This document shows positions 17,586-25,341 of a DNA stretch of 39,833 nt, piece by piece. The notes below the pieces were generated by a model. The model saw only the letters and a list, made by a program, of their open reading frames with translations. It was not told the origin of the DNA and searched no databases. The translations under genes were made by a program, and so were the position numbers. Numbering within the stretch: position 1 is the stretch's first letter; the number at the start of each line of letters is the position of its first letter. Source of the stretch: Anaerolineaceae bacterium (GTDB lineage: Bacteria > Chloroflexota > Anaerolineae > Anaerolineales > Anaerolineaceae). The stretch lies in the NCBI GenBank assembly GCA_016936755.1, contig JAFGXF010000088.1, positions 1-39,833 of the forward strand. Direction: 5' to 3'.

Positions 17586-18617
17586 TTACTTGAATTGATC
17601 GGCAAAGTGGCAGGCAACGGTGTGGTGTGGCAGCAATTCCCGCATGACGGGCTCTTCACGGGCGCAGATCTTCCTGGCGATCGTGCAGCGCGGGTGGAAG
17701 CGGCAGCCTGAAGGTGGATCGATCGGGTTGGGGATCTCACCCTTGGGTAATTCCTGTGTGCGGCGTTTCTCAGGATCGGGTACCGGCACTGCTGCCAGCA
17801 GTGCCTGGGTGTAGGGGTGAAGTGGTCGCGAGTACACTTCACGCAGATCACCCATTTCCATCAGCTTGCCCAGATACATGATGCCGATGCGGTTGCAGAT
17901 GTATTTGGCGGTCGCCAGGTCGTGGGTGATGAACAGGTAGGTCAGGTCGAACTCCTTCTTCAGGTTCATCATCAATTCAAGCAGCAGGGATCGCACAGAG
18001 ACATCTGCCATGGCGATGGGTTCATCAGCCACGATCAACTCCGGATTGGTGACCAGGGCGCGCGCCAGCACGATCCGCTGGCGCTGGCCGCCGGAGATCT
18101 GGTGGGGAAACAGGTTGAAGAATGATTCAGGTGGGTTCATGCCCACCGCAGACAGGATGTTCAATACGCGTTGTTGCTGCTCCACTTTGGATAGTTCCCC
18201 CATGTGGATGGTGACCGGATGGAGGATTGCCTGGCCGATGGTCATACGCGGGTTCAGGGAAGCCAGCGGATCCTGGAAGACCAGCTGCATTCGGGAGCGC
18301 ATGCGGCGCATCTCCTCATCATCAAGCAGGTTGAGATCGATGCCGTCGAATATCACATGGCCAGACGTGGGGTTGTGCAGGCGCAGAACCAGGCGTCCGA
18401 CGGTGGATTTCCCCGATCCGCTTTCACCTGCCAGGCCGAAGACCTCACCACGCCGGATGTTGAAGCTGATTTCGTCTGCGGCATGCACGGCTGGAATATG
18501 GCCCCGATTGAGCAGCATGGCCAGAAACCCACTTTGGACCGGAAAATGCTTGGTGACATTTTCCATGCGCACCAGGTTTTCGGGCAACGTGGCTTGTGCG
18601 GTTTTGGATGGTGTCAT
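17586..18617 (-). CDS. Oligopeptide/dipeptide ABC transporter ATPase (OppF/DppF-like)
   Basis: One of two ATPases that energise the peptide-type importer in this operon. The 343-residue protein has Walker A GESGSGKST, the signature ISGGQRQRI, Walker B LIVADEP and the switch His in ITHD. The C-terminal oligopeptide-transporter tail contains PSGCRFHPRC. After Walker B it reads DEPIAMADVS instead of the usual DEPxSALDVS; the D-loop Asp is kept, so activity is probably retained. The ATG overlaps the stop of the partner ATPase by 4 bp (ATGA), with GGAAGG about six bases upstream. It is the last gene of the operon. The substrate (peptide, oligosaccharide or other) cannot be read from the ATPase. 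Confidence 0.93.
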   Translation of the reverse strand: MTPSKTAQATLPENLVRMENVTKHFPVQSGFLAMLLNRGHIPAVHAADEISFNIRRGEVFGLAGESGSGKSTVGRLVLRLHNPTSGHVIFDGIDLNLLDDEEMRRMRSRMQLVFQDPLASLNPRMTIGQAILHPVTIHMGELSKVEQQQRVLNILSAVGMNPPESFFNLFPHQISGGQRQRIVLARALVTNPELIVADEPIAMADVSVRSLLLELMMNLKKEFDLTYLFITHDLATAKYICNRIGIMYLGKLMEMGDLREVYSRPLHPYTQALLAAVPVPDPEKRRTQELPKGEIPNPIDPPSGCRFHPRCTIARKICAREEPVMRELLPHHTVACHFADQFK

Positions 18618-19594
18618 GCTTTACCTTCCTTAGAGTACAGCCAGCAGGCGACCTGGCTGTCAGAACCCACTTTCTGGAGCACTGGATTCTTGCGGCTGCA
18701 GATCTTCATGCGGTCGGGGCAGCGCGGGTGGAATCGGCAGCCTGATGGGGGATCCAGCAAACTGGGGGGTGCCCCTTCCATTTTATATAGATCCTTATCG
18801 TCAAGGTCGATATTTGGCACCGAGCGCAGTAAACCACGCGTATAGGGGTGTTTGGGATTGGTGAAGATCTTGCGAACATCACCTATTTCCACGAGATGGG
18901 CAGCGTACATCACTGCCACACGATCGCAGATTTCAGCCACCACACCGATATTGTGGGTGATGAGCAGGATGGTCAAGTCGAATTCATGACGCAGTTCGCG
19001 CAGCAAATCCAGGAAATTGGCTTCCACGATCACATCCAGTGATGTGGTGGGTTCGTCGGCGATGACCAGTTTGGCACGCAGAGCCAGGGCCAGTGAGATC
19101 ATGACCCGCTGGCGCATACCACCGGACATCTGGTGGGGGTACTCATTGAGGCGCTCGGAACGGATGCCCAGTTTCTCGGCCAGTTCACCGGCGCGCCGGT
19201 GTGCTTCTTCATTGGTGGTATTGGGCTCGTGCGCGTGGATGGTCTCGGTCAGGTGCTCAATGATCTTCTGGACCGGGTTGAGTGAGGTCATGGGATCCTG
19301 GAAGACCATGCCGATCTCACCACCACGTACAAAACGCATTTCATCTTCCGTCAGGGTCATCAGGTCACGTCCGTCAAACAACAATTGTCCGTTGGTGATC
19401 CTGGCAGGTTTACGATGCAGCCGCATCAGTGCCTTTCCCATGGTGGATTTACCACAGGCGGATTCACCCACCAGCCCGAGGATTTCACCGCGACGGATAT
19501 CGAAGCTGACTGATTCGACTGCCCGCACATCACCCCCACGGGTGTGATATTCGACATCCAGATCTCGAATGGAGAAAAGGGGCTTGGCAGGCAT
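18614..19594 (-). CDS. Oligopeptide/dipeptide ABC transporter ATPase (OppD/DppD-like)
   Basis: The partner ATPase of the importer. The 326-residue protein shows Walker A GESACGKST, the signature MSGGMRQRV, Walker B LVIADEPTTSLDV, ITHN, and the C-terminal PSGCRFHPRCPD tail typical of this subfamily. Its ATG shares one base with the stop of the permease gene (TGATG), with GAGGGA 8 bases upstream. It overlaps the next ATPase gene by 4 bp. All five importer genes are therefore tightly coupled except for the hairpin after the binding-protein gene. Confidence 0.94.
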   Translation of the reverse strand: MPAKPLFSIRDLDVEYHTRGGDVRAVESVSFDIRRGEILGLVGESACGKSTMGKALMRLHRKPARITNGQLLFDGRDLMTLTEDEMRFVRGGEIGMVFQDPMTSLNPVQKIIEHLTETIHAHEPNTTNEEAHRRAGELAEKLGIRSERLNEYPHQMSGGMRQRVMISLALALRAKLVIADEPTTSLDVIVEANFLDLLRELRHEFDLTILLITHNIGVVAEICDRVAVMYAAHLVEIGDVRKIFTNPKHPYTRGLLRSVPNIDLDDKDLYKMEGAPPSLLDPPSGCRFHPRCPDRMKICSRKNPVLQKVGSDSQVACWLYSKEGKA

Positions 19595-20871
19595 CAGCGT
19601 TCCCTCAGCTTGGGGTTGAAAATCTCCATCAGGCTTTCACCCATCATGGTGAATGCCAGCACGATCAGCATGATGGCGATGCCCGGGAATGTGATCAGCC
19701 ACCAGGCAGTTTGAATATGACGTTGCCCCCGTGCCAGATCGATACCCCAATCAGCAATGGTGGGCGGCAGGCCCAAACCGAGGAAAGACAGGCCGGCTCC
19801 CGTCAGGATGGCATCTGCCACGTTGACCGAGAAGATGATGACGATCGAGGGTATCACATTGGGAAAGATATATCGCCCCAGGATCTCCCAGCGGCGGGCG
19901 CCGATGCTTTGGGCTGCTTCAATATACACTTCTTCCTTGACGGCAAGGGTTTGTCCACGCGCAATACGATAATAAGTGGGTATGTAAAGGACCGCAATGG
20001 CGACGATCACATTGTAGATGCTGGGGCCAAGCACGGCGGTGATCGAGATGGCCAGTATCAGGCCGGGAAATGCATAGAGACTGTCCATCACCAGGCTTAA
20101 TAAGCGGTCCAATTTACCGCTGAAGTATCCAGCCAGCAAGCCGAGGGGAAGACCGAGTAACAGGGAGATAATGGAGGAGCTGAAACCAATCAGGATGGCC
20201 ACCCGGGTACCCCAGATCAAGCGGCTGAAAACATCCTGCCCGATATCGTTGGTCCCTAAAAGAAAACCACCGGCTGTGGCAGTTTCACTAATGATGGATG
20301 CCACACTGTGCAATTGCGGATAATCACTGGCAAACTCCGCGAATTCGCCCACATTGGCCACACCGGCCACGACATCACCCGCCACAATGGCATCCAGCAG
20401 ATTGGGAATGGTGACATAGCGCTCGATGCGTGGGCGCAAGCGCAACCCGTTGTTTTCGTTGACCAGCTGCTCATCCACAACCTGCGATTGCTCATTGACA
20501 GCCACCGCCGATGGGGATCCCCGGATGACACCCACTGCCGGCCGGTCTGCATCAGTCCCCACAGCCAGATCGCGCAAGGATTCGATTGTGGTTTCTGTGC
20601 GCGTGATCAGCATGGGCAGGTCCGGGTACTCACCCGGCGCCAGGAAGCTGGTGCCCACGATCTGGTCAAACCGATAAGGCGCCAGCCATTGCGGAAAGAG
20701 GGCAACAAAGATGAAGCCGATCACCATCACGCTGGAAATGGCGACGAACCACCAGTCAGCGCCATACCATTTGCGCGCCTGGAACAGGCGCCGGACGAAT
20801 CCCACTTGTTGAAGGTCCTTCTGCCATGCTTCGGTCTCGATGTTGGAAGTGTCGTTATCTTTAATGGACAT
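19594..20871 (-). CDS. Peptide ABC transporter permease (OppC/DppC-like) with a large extracytoplasmic insert
   Basis: A channel subunit of the importer. At 425 residues it is about 120 longer than usual. After an N-terminal cytoplasmic tail and a first membrane segment (~42-60) the normal LAPYRFDQ sequence appears. The expected GTNDIGQDVFSRLIWG block then comes only at ~206-221. The insert (~85-203) reads SLRDLAVGTDADRPAVGVIR, GSPSAV, IPNLLDAIVAGDVVAGVANV and ASIISETATAGG. This looks like part of a type-II periplasmic binding-protein fold facing outside the membrane. The remaining permease part is ordinary, with an EAAQSIGA coupling loop. The gene begins 2 bp after the OppB-like gene. The transporter call is firm; the identity of the insert is inferred by eye. 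Confidence 0.9.
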   Translation of the reverse strand: MSIKDNDTSNIETEAWQKDLQQVGFVRRLFQARKWYGADWWFVAISSVMVIGFIFVALFPQWLAPYRFDQIVGTSFLAPGEYPDLPMLITRTETTIESLRDLAVGTDADRPAVGVIRGSPSAVAVNEQSQVVDEQLVNENNGLRLRPRIERYVTIPNLLDAIVAGDVVAGVANVGEFAEFASDYPQLHSVASIISETATAGGFLLGTNDIGQDVFSRLIWGTRVAILIGFSSSIISLLLGLPLGLLAGYFSGKLDRLLSLVMDSLYAFPGLILAISITAVLGPSIYNVIVAIAVLYIPTYYRIARGQTLAVKEEVYIEAAQSIGARRWEILGRYIFPNVIPSIVIIFSVNVADAILTGAGLSFLGLGLPPTIADWGIDLARGQRHIQTAWWLITFPGIAIMLIVLAFTMMGESLMEIFNPKLRER

Positions 20872-20873
20872 GC

Positions 20874-21971
20874 TTAATACCTGACCCGTGGATCGAGTAA
20901 TGAATAGATGATGTCAACCGCCAGGCTGATGACGGCCACCAGCAGGGCGAACATGGTGATGACGCTTTGTACGGCTGTATAGTCACGAGATGAAATGCGC
21001 AATACCAGGTAGCTGCCCATGCCTGGCCAGGAGAAGATGGTCTCAGTTAACACGGCCCCCGCCAGCAGGATGGCCACCTGCAATCCGATCAAGGTAATGA
21101 CGGGGATCATGGCGTTCTTCAAGGCATGTCTGTAAACCACGATGTGTTCGCGGATACCGCGTGCCCGGGCGGCGGCAATGTAATCTGCCTGCAGGGTTTC
21201 GATCACGTTGATGCGGGTCATGCGCACAAATACACCCGACAGGATCAAACCCAGGGTGAATGTCGGCAGAACCAGGTGGATGATCACGGAAGCCAGGGCA
21301 GACCAGTTACCGCTGATCAGGGCGTCTATGAAATACAGATTGGTAACATGCTCCAGGCTGGTACCGATGACCGGGTCGATGCGGCCTGAGATCGGCAGCC
21401 ATTTCAAAACCACGCCGAACAGGAGCTGCAGCATCAAGCCGAACCAGAAAATGGGCAGCGAGTAGATGATCACGGAATAGAGGCGCAGTGAATAATCCCT
21501 GGCAGTCTTGCGCCTGGCGGCTGCATAGGTGCCCCCGATAACACCGATGAACAATGCCAGGATGGAAGCGGGGATGACCAGCTCAAGCGTGGCCGGGAAG
21601 CGCTCGCTCATCTCATCGATGATTGGGCGGTGCCCACCCACCAGCGAATTACCGAAATCAAGGGTGATCATGTTCTTCAGAAAATCCCCGTATTGCGCGA
21701 TCAAGGGTTTGTTCAGCCCGAGATTCTCCCGGATACGTTCGACCATTTCGGGGGTGCCCTTCGGTCCCAGGGCTGAACTGACCGGGTCACCCGGTAAAAT
21801 GTGCATGATAAAGAAGACCAGGCTGCCCAGAATGAAGACCATTGGAAGGGTCAAACCGATGCGTGTCAGGATATAGCGCCGCAGACCAGTAGATCCCCTG
21901 ATCAAGATATAGATGAGTAACACCAGGGAAGGAATGCCGATGATGGTAAAAATAATTGCGAGTGGTGACAT
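20874..21971 (-). CDS. Peptide ABC transporter permease (OppB/DppB-like)
   Basis: The other channel subunit. The 365-residue protein has the family landmark RYILTRIGLTLPMVFILGSL followed by HILPGDPV. The loop with GLNKPLIAQYGDFLKN precedes the permease core, and AARARGIREHIVVYRHALKN is the ATPase-coupling region. It ends SLLDPRVRY, as typical members do. About 30 extra residues at the N-terminus form an additional hydrophobic segment (MSPLAIIFTIIGIPSLVLLI). No strong ribosome site precedes the ATG, so a start nearer RYILTRI is possible. It lies downstream of the strong hairpin at 21995-22021. Confidence 0.92.
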   Translation of the reverse strand: MSPLAIIFTIIGIPSLVLLIYILIRGSTGLRRYILTRIGLTLPMVFILGSLVFFIMHILPGDPVSSALGPKGTPEMVERIRENLGLNKPLIAQYGDFLKNMITLDFGNSLVGGHRPIIDEMSERFPATLELVIPASILALFIGVIGGTYAAARRKTARDYSLRLYSVIIYSLPIFWFGLMLQLLFGVVLKWLPISGRIDPVIGTSLEHVTNLYFIDALISGNWSALASVIIHLVLPTFTLGLILSGVFVRMTRINVIETLQADYIAAARARGIREHIVVYRHALKNAMIPVITLIGLQVAILLAGAVLTETIFSWPGMGSYLVLRISSRDYTAVQSVITMFALLVAVISLAVDIIYSLLDPRVRY

Positions 21972-21994
21972 GGCTCTGTATCGGAAATAAAAGA

Positions 21995-22021
21995 GGGGGG
22001 GCGGGATTATCCCGCCCCCCC
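21995..22021 (-). terminator. Strong GC-rich hairpin between the oppA-like and oppB-like genes
   Basis: A perfect 12-bp stem (arms 21995-22006 and 22010-22021, 3-nt loop) made almost entirely of G-C pairs. In the transcript direction it is followed by TCTTTTATTT. This is the form of an intrinsic terminator, but it lies inside the operon between the binding-protein gene and its permeases. A partial terminator giving more binding protein than permease is the likely role. Confidence 0.8.
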
Positions 22022-22031
22022 GGCGAGCATT

Positions 22032-23672
22032 TTATGGTTCCTTGGTCAACATGGAGTAAGTAAATTCGACATTGCCGCCGATGTTGAGTGTTTCGGGGCT
22101 GCCGAAATCCGATGAGCCACGGATGTTGGAGCGATAGGTGATGTGCTCAGCCTGGAAGAAGAGCGGAAGCGTCACTACCAGGTCGGCATATACTTCCTGT
22201 GCCTGTACATACAGGGCTTCACGTTTGGCCATATCGGTTTCCACATCCGCTGCGGATAACAGATCGAGCAGTAGCTGGGCTTTGTCATTGATGGCCACAC
22301 CAAAAGTGCTGCCGTCTGCTGCCAGGGCGACATCGGTACCCATGCCGCCGTTATACACGAATGGATCCAGGTAGTTGGACGCATCCGGGTAGTCGAAGAA
22401 CCAGCCCAGTACGCCACCCTGATAGGAATTGCCGCCGGTCAGGGCCGGTACATAGGTTGACCACTCCTGGGCGGTCAGGTTCACCGTGAATACACCGGTT
22501 GCTTCAAGCTGCTGCTTGATGATCTCCATCCATGCAGATGTTTCAGCGCCGTAGTGCTCCGGGGGGTACCAGAGATCAAGGACACACTTGTTCGTCTCGT
22601 CGTATCCCGAATCGGCCAGGAAGGCTTTGGCAGCTTCCAGGTTGGGTGCCTGATACATGGTGTCGAAGACTTCCGTGGCTCCCATGAATCCGGGCGGGTT
22701 CGGGGAATAAAGCGGGTTGACTGTGCCGCTGTACACTGAATCTGAAATGGCATCGCGGTCGACGGAGGAAGCAATGGCTTTCAGAACGTTCGGGTCATCC
22801 ATGGGTGGCATGTCATGGTTGAAGACCAGGAAACGGATGGCGCCGCCATCGACGGTGCCAACAGTCAGGCCATCGGTGGATTCCAACTCGGTGATCAACT
22901 GCGGCCCCAGGAAGCGCCACGCAACATCGATCTCACCGTTCTGAACAGCCAGGGCCATGGTCTGCGGATCTGAGAAGTAGCGGATGATGATTTTATCCGC
23001 TTGCGGCTTAAGATCGCCCGTGTAGTGTTTGTTTGGCTCGAGCACGAGCTGTTCGTTCTGTGTGAACTGGCTTACGAACCAGGAACCCACACCATAGAAG
23101 GGGGCGGTTGGGAACAACACGCATTCGCTGGCCAGGAAGGTGTCAGGATGGGCAGGCGTGTAGGGTGCTGTAGCAACCAACTGCGGGAAGTAAGCAACGG
23201 CACTTTTCAGCTGGAAAACGATGGTTGTATCATCTGGAGCCGTTATGCTCTCCACATACGGAATGGCTAGGGTATCTGCCACATCATTCGGGCAGGAAGG
23301 ACCGATGGTCAACAAGCGGTTGAGCTGCCCGGCGAACATAGGCGCAGTCAACTTAAGGCCATCTGCAAACTTGATGTCATCCTTCATGGTGAAAGTGTAG
23401 GTCAGACCATCATCAGAGATGACCGGCATGCCGGTGGCCATATCGGCAACCAGGTCGCCCGTGCCCGGGTTCCAGCGCAGCAGGGTGCGACCGGTATTGC
23501 GGATCAACTCCCAGTCATGGGTGGAATAGGCATCTGCCGGGTCGAGACTGGCGATTTGATCTGTTACACCGATGATGATTTGGTTTTCGGCGGTTTTGGT
23601 GCCGCAGGCGGTCAGCAGCATACTGATGATCACCAGCGATCCCATTATGATATACATAGATTTCTTGAACAT
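22032..23672 (-). CDS. Peptide-type ABC transporter binding lipoprotein (solute-binding family 5)
   Basis: The external capture protein of the importer. From the chosen ATG it has 546 residues. The lipoprotein signal ends MLLTAC (C23), and GVTDQIASLDPADAYSTHDW begins the mature fold, as in family 5 proteins. The block NTGRTLLRWNPGTGDLVADM, the TYTFTMKDDIKFADG motif and the central VDRDAISDSVYSGTVNPLYS segment confirm the OppA/DppA/NikA family. ATG 23672 is chosen because GGAGG stands 5 bases before it and the signal peptide begins there; the upstream in-frame start at 23786 would add 38 residues with no family match. The substrate is undetermined; some Chloroflexota family 5 proteins bind oligosaccharides instead of peptides. 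A strong hairpin follows the gene. Confidence 0.94.
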   Translation of the reverse strand: MFKKSMYIIMGSLVIISMLLTACGTKTAENQIIIGVTDQIASLDPADAYSTHDWELIRNTGRTLLRWNPGTGDLVADMATGMPVISDDGLTYTFTMKDDIKFADGLKLTAPMFAGQLNRLLTIGPSCPNDVADTLAIPYVESITAPDDTTIVFQLKSAVAYFPQLVATAPYTPAHPDTFLASECVLFPTAPFYGVGSWFVSQFTQNEQLVLEPNKHYTGDLKPQADKIIIRYFSDPQTMALAVQNGEIDVAWRFLGPQLITELESTDGLTVGTVDGGAIRFLVFNHDMPPMDDPNVLKAIASSVDRDAISDSVYSGTVNPLYSPNPPGFMGATEVFDTMYQAPNLEAAKAFLADSGYDETNKCVLDLWYPPEHYGAETSAWMEIIKQQLEATGVFTVNLTAQEWSTYVPALTGGNSYQGGVLGWFFDYPDASNYLDPFVYNGGMGTDVALAADGSTFGVAINDKAQLLLDLLSAADVETDMAKREALYVQAQEVYADLVVTLPLFFQAEHITYRSNIRGSSDFGSPETLNIGGNVEFTYSMLTKEP

Positions 23673-23774
23673 CTTATCCTCCACAAACATTGAATTTGAT
23701 CTTGCTTTGTTTTGATTGCGTCTCATTGATTCTCTATCCAGGGCGCCTCCTCTCTGATAAAAAAATAATTGTTC

Positions 23775-23780
23775 ATTATA
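23775..23780 (-). promoter_or_regulatory. Candidate -10 box of the peptide transporter operon
   Basis: A perfect TATAAT on the minus strand, about 100 bases before the oppA-like ATG. No good -35 hexamer stands at the right distance. The AGTAAT/ATTACT inverted repeat at 23817-23836 lies near where an activator would bind, which may explain the weak -35. This is an inference. Confidence 0.4.
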
Positions 23781-23816
23781 CAACACATTACAAAAGTCAT
23801 GGGTATTTGTGACTTA

Positions 23817-23836
23817 AGTAATAATATTAAATTACT
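23817..23836. promoter_or_regulatory. Inverted repeat, possible regulator site
   Basis: AGTAAT and ATTACT arms are separated by 8 AT-rich bases. It lies about 40 bp upstream of the candidate -10 box of the peptide transporter operon, a typical activator position. AT-rich sequence makes chance repeats common. Confidence 0.25.
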
Positions 23837-23903
23837 ATACCACTTTGATGATAATTAACATACCCTACCTGCGATGGGTTTTTTGGGTTCTTAAGACTTA
23901 TGA

Positions 23904-23913
23904 AGTGTACACT
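23904..23913. promoter_or_regulatory. 10-bp palindrome AGTGTACACT
   Basis: A perfect palindrome in the divergent region, about 140 bp before the lacI promoter and 120 bp beyond the oppA-side -10 box. It may be a dimeric regulator site; only one copy was noticed in the window. Confidence 0.2.
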
Positions 23914-24051
23914 CGATGGTTGATCATCAGCGTGTGGAATGCGGGATATTACTGAAATATCGCCATATGACTGGACGCCAGGTCATGTTCCCGGATATGC
24001 CTGCTCATCAAATTTAGTCCGGGATTAACCCTTTAATAGTCCACCAGCCTA

Positions 24052-24080
24052 TTGACTTTTCAAGTGAATGTGGTTATTAT
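24052..24080 (+). promoter_or_regulatory. Promoter of lacI and probably of the arabinose operon
   Basis: TTGACT (24052-24057, five of six to the -35 consensus), a 17-bp spacer and TATTAT (24075-24080, five of six to the -10 consensus) form the best sigma-70-type promoter in the window. Transcription would start near 24087, at the edge of the operator-like repeats. Confidence 0.7.
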
Positions 24081-24089
24081 AGGCAATGT

Positions 24090-24121
24090 GAGCGGTCACG
24101 GTACCGTTCACGGTACCGCTC
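24090..24121 (+). promoter_or_regulatory. Operator-like repeats for autoregulation by the LacI protein
   Basis: Outer arms GAGCGGT (24090-24096) and ACCGCTC (24115-24121) are inverted. Inside, CACGGTACCG occurs twice as a 12-bp-period direct repeat (24097-24106, 24109-24118), each copy containing the palindrome CGGTACCG. The site lies right after the predicted transcription start and before the lacI GTG, where a repressor would block the promoter. I did not notice another CGGTACCG pair in the window. Confidence 0.6.
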
Positions 24122-24147
24122 TCATCCCAAGAAAAAGGACGAGTGTC

Positions 24148-25203
24148 GTGGGTAGAACTGGAAAAGCCACAATTTATGAAGTTGCCCGGGAAGCCGGTGT
24201 TTCAAGGCAGACCGTCTCCAGGGTGATTAATAATAAGCCAGATGTGGCCTTGGATACCCGTAAACGTGTTTTAGATATCATTTCGGATCTTGAATACCAG
24301 CCCAGCGCGATCGCACGCAGCTTAAGCCAGCGGCGCAGCTACAATTTTGGGGTGTTAACCGCCGGGCTTAAATACATCGGCCCTTCCACGACCCTGAGCG
24401 GCATCACGGCCACAGCCGAAGAACTCGGTTACGGGCTCCTGCTGAAAGAACTCTCCAGTTTTAGTGCCAATAATATCCATCCGATATTGATCTGGTTCCT
24501 TTCCCACCAGGTGGATGGCATCTTATGGGCCGCACCGGAGATCGGCTCAAACCGTGATTGGATCAACGACATGCTCGACGAGATCCGCGTGCCGATCATT
24601 TTTCTCACCACCGAAAAGCGCGATGATATTTCCATTGTAACGATCGATAATTACCATGGTGCCAAAATGGCGACCCAGCATCTGCTTGACCTTGGCCGCA
24701 AACAGATCGGGCATATTGCCGGACCGCTTGAGTGGTGGGAAGCCAGGCAGCGCTTAAAAGGTTGGCAGGATGCCATGCGCGCAGCCGGGTTGAAAACGGA
24801 GAAGCGCATGGTTGTCGAGGGCAACTGGTCTTCGAAAAGCGGGAAGGTGGCCATCAATCAGTTGTTATCCGCCTACCCGGAGATGGATGGTGTATTTGTG
24901 GGAAATGATCAGATGGCACTCAGTGTCCTGCAAGCAGCATTCGAGCGGGGAATTTCGATCCCGGAACAACTGGCAGTCGTCGGGTTCGACGGTATCCCGG
25001 AAAGTGAGTACTACTGCCCATCCCTTACCACGATCTGCCAGAATCAACATCATTTAGGTTCCATAGCAGTACAGGAGCTTGTGCGATTGGTGGATGCCGT
25101 CAACCTGGAGAATCAGAAGGTTGAACCGATCCACCTCGCCATAAAACCAGAATTGATCATCCGAAGAAGCTCCGACCCTGATATTAGCAAAGGAGGTGAC
25201 TGA
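24148..25203 (+). CDS. LacI-family transcriptional regulator of the arabinose operon
   Basis: A sugar-responsive repressor. It has 351 residues from the chosen GTG. The N-terminal helix-turn-helix reads TIYEVAREAGVSRQTVSRVI, with the hinge QPSAIARSLSQRR at ~50-62. The ligand-binding part contains NFGVLTAG, HLLDLGRKQIGHIAGP, MDGVFVGNDQMALSVL and LAVVGFDGIPES. GTG 24148 is preferred because AAGGA lies 8 bases upstream and the helix-turn-helix begins 7 residues later; the in-frame TTG at 24052 lies inside the -35 box itself and would add 32 residues encoded by promoter and operator sequence. The gene precedes the importer and ara genes on the same strand, so arabinose or an arabinoside is the expected effector. 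Confidence 0.92.
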   Translation: MGRTGKATIYEVAREAGVSRQTVSRVINNKPDVALDTRKRVLDIISDLEYQPSAIARSLSQRRSYNFGVLTAGLKYIGPSTTLSGITATAEELGYGLLLKELSSFSANNIHPILIWFLSHQVDGILWAAPEIGSNRDWINDMLDEIRVPIIFLTTEKRDDISIVTIDNYHGAKMATQHLLDLGRKQIGHIAGPLEWWEARQRLKGWQDAMRAAGLKTEKRMVVEGNWSSKSGKVAINQLLSAYPEMDGVFVGNDQMALSVLQAAFERGISIPEQLAVVGFDGIPESEYYCPSLTTICQNQHHLGSIAVQELVRLVDAVNLENQKVEPIHLAIKPELIIRRSSDPDISKGGD

Positions 25204-25341
25204 GGGGTCCAGACATGGTTCCAACGATCCTGGCTGGCTGATTGCCGGCTTGATCGCACGAATTCAAAGAACTGAATCGCCGGTATGCTGTAAGAATGCA
25301 CTGGCGTGTAGATTCAGTCAAACAGATTAAAGGAGAATAAG

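Larger units (their letters stand above)
23673..24147. other. 475-bp AT-rich divergent regulatory region
   Basis: No convincing gene lies here. It contains the likely promoter of the peptide transporter operon (-10 TATAAT at 23775-23780), an inverted repeat AGTAAT-N8-ATTACT (23817-23836), a 10-bp palindrome AGTGTACACT (23904-23913), and the lacI promoter and operator (24052-24121). Confidence 0.6.

Noticed and set aside
23673-23786. N-terminal extension of the oppA-like gene
   Set aside because: The signal peptide begins at 23672 with GGAGG five bases upstream; the 38 extra residues would hide it.
24052-24147. N-terminal extension of the LacI regulator
   Set aside because: The sequence is promoter and operator; GTG 24148 has its own ribosome site and leads straight into the helix-turn-helix.
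25189-25241. Perfect Shine-Dalgarno-like AAAGGAGGTGA at the end of lacI with a mini-ORF at 25215
   Set aside because: The nearest ATG is about 15 bases away and encodes only eight residues; nothing conserved is visible.
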